Assembly (NCBI GenBank): GCA_027485795.1
Contig: JAIXQK010000105.1
Coordinates: forward strand, 45,062 to 109,061
Direction: 5' to 3'
Source: Oxalobacteraceae bacterium
Lineage (GTDB): Bacteria > Pseudomonadota > Gammaproteobacteria > Burkholderiales > Burkholderiaceae_D
Length of the DNA: 64,000 nt
The notes below the pieces were generated by a model. It had not been told where the DNA came from, searched no databases, and saw nothing but the letters and a program-made list of their open reading frames with translations. A program made the translations under genes and the position numbers. Shown here in pieces: positions 60,620 through 64,000 of the stretch. The stretch's first letter is position 1. Each line of letters opens with the position of its first letter.

Positions 60620-62356
60620 TTATTTACCCAGCTTGAATACCATCACAGTACCGCCTTGAGGAACCATGGTGACCTGAGCGTCGAGTGCATCAATACCTGA
60701 TTGCATACGCTGCGCATCGATACCCCAGCCTGCCTGTACAGCGATGTACTGCTCGCCATCGATTTCAAACGATGATGGCACTGCAGTGACGCCGGAAGGC
60801 ATGTTGTACTGCCACAGAACCTTACCGGTTTTTGCGTCGAACGCGCGGAAAATCTTGTCGTTCGTTCCGCCGGTGAAGATCAGGTTACCACCGGTGGTGA
60901 GCAGCGGCGACCAGATCGGGCGATCAAACTTGTGTACCCATGCCAGTTTGCCGGTGTTCAAATCCCAAGCCTGAAGCTCGCCGATCGTGGCTGGCTTTTT
61001 GCCATCCTTGTAGCGCAAGCTGCCGAGCACGCCGTCAATTGGGTAGCCGATATAGAGGTCGCCTTTTTTGTAGGTGATCTCGTCGGCCTTCGGCAACTCG
61101 GAGCACAGGTTGTTGTTAGCAGGGATGTAGAACAGCTTGGTCTTAGGATTCCATGCCTCTGGTGGCCAGTCTTTTCCACCCCACAACGATGGGCAGAAGT
61201 TCACTGCTTTACCCATGCCAGGTGTGCGCTCTGCGCTGTAGCTTGGGCGACCTGTCTTGCTGTCAATGCTAGTAAAGACGTCGTTGTGAACGTATGGGAT
61301 CGCATTCACAAAATCAATCTTACCGCTCTGCTGGCGGTCTAGCATCCACAGGTAACCATTACGTCCAGCGTGGATAGCACCGTTGACTTTGCGTCCTTTG
61401 ACTTCGGTGTTCACCAAAACCGGTGCGCTGACCTCATCCCAGTCCCATGCATCATTGTGGTGATACTGGTGGTGACCTTTGATGTCACCGTTATCCACAT
61501 TCAGCGCGACTACCGAGGTGCTGTACAGGTTGTCACCCTTACGACCTTCGGTTGGCCAAGGTGCAGGGTTACCGGTACCCCAGTACGCGATATTGTTTTT
61601 CGCATCGTAGGTGCCAGTGATCCAGACGCTTGCGCCACCCTGTTTGTGGGTGTCGCCTGGCCATGTGTCACCACCTGGTGTGCCAGGTGCAGCAGTCATG
61701 AAGGTACGCCATGCTTCTTTACCAGTATCTGCATCGAAGGCTGCTACGAAACCACGCACGCCAGTTTCACCGCCCGAGGAGCCGACCAGGATTTTGCCTT
61801 TTGCAGCTAGTGGGGCCAAGGTGATGTAGGAGAGCGCTTTGACGTCACCAACTTCTTTATCCCAAACGACTTTACCGGTGACGGCGTCGAGTGCGATCAG
61901 GTGTGAGTCAACTGTTGCAACATACACTTTGTTGCCATAGAGCGCGACACCACGGTTGGTGTTATGCAGCATCAGCAAATCAGCTGGGATTTCTTTTTTA
62001 TAGCGCCAGATTTCTTTGCCGGTCTTTGCATTGAATGCGATGACCTGTGCATTCGGGGTCGTCACATACATGTAGCCATTGTTGACGATCGGCGGGGCTT
62101 GGTGGCCCTCAGTCACGCCCGTTGCGGAAGACCATGCCAACGTGAGTTTCTTGACGTTGGCGGTATTGATTTTGTCGAGCGGGCTGTAACCCCAACCGCT
62201 GTAGTTACCACGGTACATCAGCCAGTTCTTTGCTTCTGGATTTTCAAGTCGTGCGTCAGTCACTGGGGAATACGGACCCAAGTTACTGCCTGCTTGGGCT
62301 ACGACGGCAGTCGCGCCCAAGATGGCTAGCGCCAGCGTTTTTAGTTTGAAACTCAT
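60620..62356 (-). CDS. PQQ-dependent methanol/ethanol-type dehydrogenase, periplasmic
   Basis: Signal peptide; WMYRGNYSGWGYSPL-type propeller repeats, GTGNPAPW, AWDWDE, repeated W-motifs. Confidence 0.93.
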   Translation of the reverse strand: MSFKLKTLALAILGATAVVAQAGSNLGPYSPVTDARLENPEAKNWLMYRGNYSGWGYSPLDKINTANVKKLTLAWSSATGVTEGHQAPPIVNNGYMYVTTPNAQVIAFNAKTGKEIWRYKKEIPADLLMLHNTNRGVALYGNKVYVATVDSHLIALDAVTGKVVWDKEVGDVKALSYITLAPLAAKGKILVGSSGGETGVRGFVAAFDADTGKEAWRTFMTAAPGTPGGDTWPGDTHKQGGASVWITGTYDAKNNIAYWGTGNPAPWPTEGRKGDNLYSTSVVALNVDNGDIKGHHQYHHNDAWDWDEVSAPVLVNTEVKGRKVNGAIHAGRNGYLWMLDRQQSGKIDFVNAIPYVHNDVFTSIDSKTGRPSYSAERTPGMGKAVNFCPSLWGGKDWPPEAWNPKTKLFYIPANNNLCSELPKADEITYKKGDLYIGYPIDGVLGSLRYKDGKKPATIGELQAWDLNTGKLAWVHKFDRPIWSPLLTTGGNLIFTGGTNDKIFRAFDAKTGKVLWQYNMPSGVTAVPSSFEIDGEQYIAVQAGWGIDAQRMQSGIDALDAQVTMVPQGGTVMVFKLGK

Positions 62357-62402
62357 TTTTGTGCCTCCTCGGTTATGTGGGCTCTAGGGGGTAAGACCAA
62401 AA

Positions 62403-62993
62403 CTACTCTCCAGCTTTGGGCGGGAGGGTTGCTGCAATCGAGAGAAACTCTCCGTCTAGGGCTAACGGAATAGCTCTCAGCGCACTTGACGCAGGGCCGG
62501 CGACAACTTTAGCCCCATCGAAAAGATCAAATTTAGAAGCGTGGCAATAACAGGCCAGCACGTTTTCTTTTGACATCCAGGTTTTGACGTCACAGCCCTG
62601 ATGCGTGCAGATGCTGGAATAAGCCACCACACCTGACACCGATCTCGCGCGTGTCTCTGGTGTCATTTTTTCTTCTGGCAGTCGAATCACGACTATTTTG
62701 TTCAGTCGCGATTCATTTTTCGGTTTTTCAGTGGCTGCATCAAACGGGAAAGCGAGAATGGGTTTGGCCATTTGAATATCAGCCGGACGCAGCGGTTTGA
62801 AGTCAGCTTCCGCGCCTGCATCCACCAACAGTTGGGTCCCAGGCTTCGCTTGCGCGCTGCCTGGCGTGAGCGCGATCGGGCTGACTAATCCGGTCGCCAT
62901 AATGCTGATGACGCGACGGCGATCAGCGTTGGTAGCGCATCCTGAGTCGGGTGGGGATGTCACTTCAGTTTTGTCAAAAATCCGCTGTTTCAT
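62403..62993 (-). CDS. Rieske [2Fe-2S] protein, Tat-type exported
   Basis: Rieske motifs CTHQGC and CYCHASKFD; N-terminal DRRRVIS Tat-like signal. Confidence 0.9.
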   Translation of the reverse strand: MKQRIFDKTEVTSPPDSGCATNADRRRVISIMATGLVSPIALTPGSAQAKPGTQLLVDAGAEADFKPLRPADIQMAKPILAFPFDAATEKPKNESRLNKIVVIRLPEEKMTPETRARSVSGVVAYSSICTHQGCDVKTWMSKENVLACYCHASKFDLFDGAKVVAGPASSALRAIPLALDGEFLSIAATLPPKAGE

Positions 62994-63319
62994 AGTGGCT
63001 TTGCTTATTAGCGATTAGTTAACTCGGGGGTTTTTGTTTGCTTTGCCGAGTGTCTCCACCTCGGCCTCCCCGTATCAAAGCATAGTATTCGGAACTCTGA
63101 ATTCAAGTCAATGGCGCAACTCGGATGTTGCTCAAATCTTTTTCCCTTGAGCGACCAAACACTTAAAAATATTCAACTGAGTCGAGAGCGCCCAACAACT
63201 CAGCGACTAATCAAGAACTCAACAACTCAGCCGTCAATCAATTCCTGCTCATCGACCCAGCGCCATCGTTCGGCGGGGACGATTTCATTTTGGATATGCC
63301 AAATGATCAGGGCAGTCGC

Positions 63320-64000
63320 TTAAGCCGTTTGCAGATCAGCATTGTCATTCGCATATAAATCCCTTAATGCCCGATGCAGAATCTTGCCCGTGGCTGTGCG
63401 CGGCATTTCTTCATCCGAGATAAACGTCACTTTGCTAGGGCATTTGAATCCTGCCAGACGCTCGCGGCACCATCCGCGCAAATCTGATTCGGACAGTAGC
63501 TCGTTATCGTGGAGTACCACGATGGCGCTCACACTTTCGCCCCATTTTTCATGCGGCACGCCGATCACCGCGACATCCTTGACTGCTGGGTGTGCACCAA
63601 TCACACCCTCGACTTCGGAGGGGTAGACGTTCTCCCCCCCACTGATAATCATGTTGCTCTTGCGATCAACTAACCAGATATAGCCATCTTCGTCTCTACG
63701 AGCCATATCGCCCACTGAGCACCAAGGGCCTTCAAATGCGAGCGAAGTTTTCTCGTTGTTATTCCAGTAGCCGTCAAACACATAAGGTGTGAGCGAAAAC
63801 AATTCGCCAACCTCGCCATCTTTGACGTCCTGACGGTTTTCATCCAGCAGGCGAATGGGTCCGCTTCCGGCCCATTCGCGCCCGACCGAGCCGAGTTTTG
63901 TTAGTTGCTCGTCTGGGGGCAATAAAGTGACCCAGCCAGCTTCGGTCGAGCCGTACAGTTCATACAGTTGACCGTTCTTGAAAAAATCAAGTATCGCTAA
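63320..64000 (-). CDS. Acyl-CoA synthetase (AMP-binding), C-terminal part; 5' end beyond window
   Basis: Frame stays open to the window edge (YELYGSTEAGWVTLLPPDE); DMARRDEDGYIWLVDRKSNMIISGGENVYPSEVEGVI; GKILHRALRDLY. Confidence 0.93.
   Translation of the reverse strand, partial: LAILDFFKNGQLYELYGSTEAGWVTLLPPDEQLTKLGSVGREWAGSGPIRLLDENRQDVKDGEVGELFSLTPYVFDGYWNNNEKTSLAFEGPWCSVGDMARRDEDGYIWLVDRKSNMIISGGENVYPSEVEGVIGAHPAVKDVAVIGVPHEKWGESVSAIVVLHDNELLSESDLRGWCRERLAGFKCPSKVTFISDEEMPRTATGKILHRALRDLYANDNADLQTA

Noticed and set aside
1-64000. CRISPR arrays, prophage, complete IS elements or rRNA genes
   Set aside because: No regularly spaced repeats, no integrase/transposase/phage structural ORFs and no rRNA sequence seen.

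Overview
The window is about 64 kb of a Gram-negative chromosome. Gene order and protein types look betaproteobacterial (inference). Part 1 (1-21.3 kb) is a type III secretion system (T3SS) locus: partial sctJ, sctK, sctL, two CesT-like chaperones, a lysine-rich low-GC probable secreted protein, a minus-strand sctW/TyeA-like/chaperone operon, three uncharacterised probable secreted or tip proteins, then sctN-O-P-Q-R-S-T-U, a BscW-like chaperone, sctC, a 711-aa protein that looks like methyltransferase-TPR-GNAT, an orphan 338-aa protein and a convergent ECF sigma factor. The order sctU-chaperone-sctC plus a nearby ECF sigma factor resembles the Bordetella bsc locus. Part 2 (21.6-42.2 kb) is mostly housekeeping: thrC, moeA, moaD, moaE, crcB, clpB, rraA, aceA, rlmJ, greB, DUF3422, spoT, rpoZ, gmk, yicC, a Ser/Thr kinase and PP2C pair, rph, rdgB, hemW and tRNA-Ser(UGA). 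Part 3 (42.3-64 kb) is accessory or metabolic: acetoacetyl-CoA synthetase, a glutathionyl-hydroquinone reductase-like GST, a tightly coupled seven-gene operon (thermostable-hemolysin/GNAT-like protein, AMP-ligase, heme-oxygenase-like putative diiron protein, SDR, TPR protein, response regulator, histidine kinase), a TRAP transporter operon with an embedded SDR, and a PQQ-alcohol dehydrogenase with a Rieske protein and a partial acyl-CoA ligase. The best candidates for undescribed biology are the seven-gene operon (47.2-53.6 kb), the T3SS-embedded 711-aa fusion protein with its 338-aa neighbour, and the tandem tip-like proteins at 5.9-8.3 kb. All calls are from reading the sequence and the supplied ORF translations; no database search was run.
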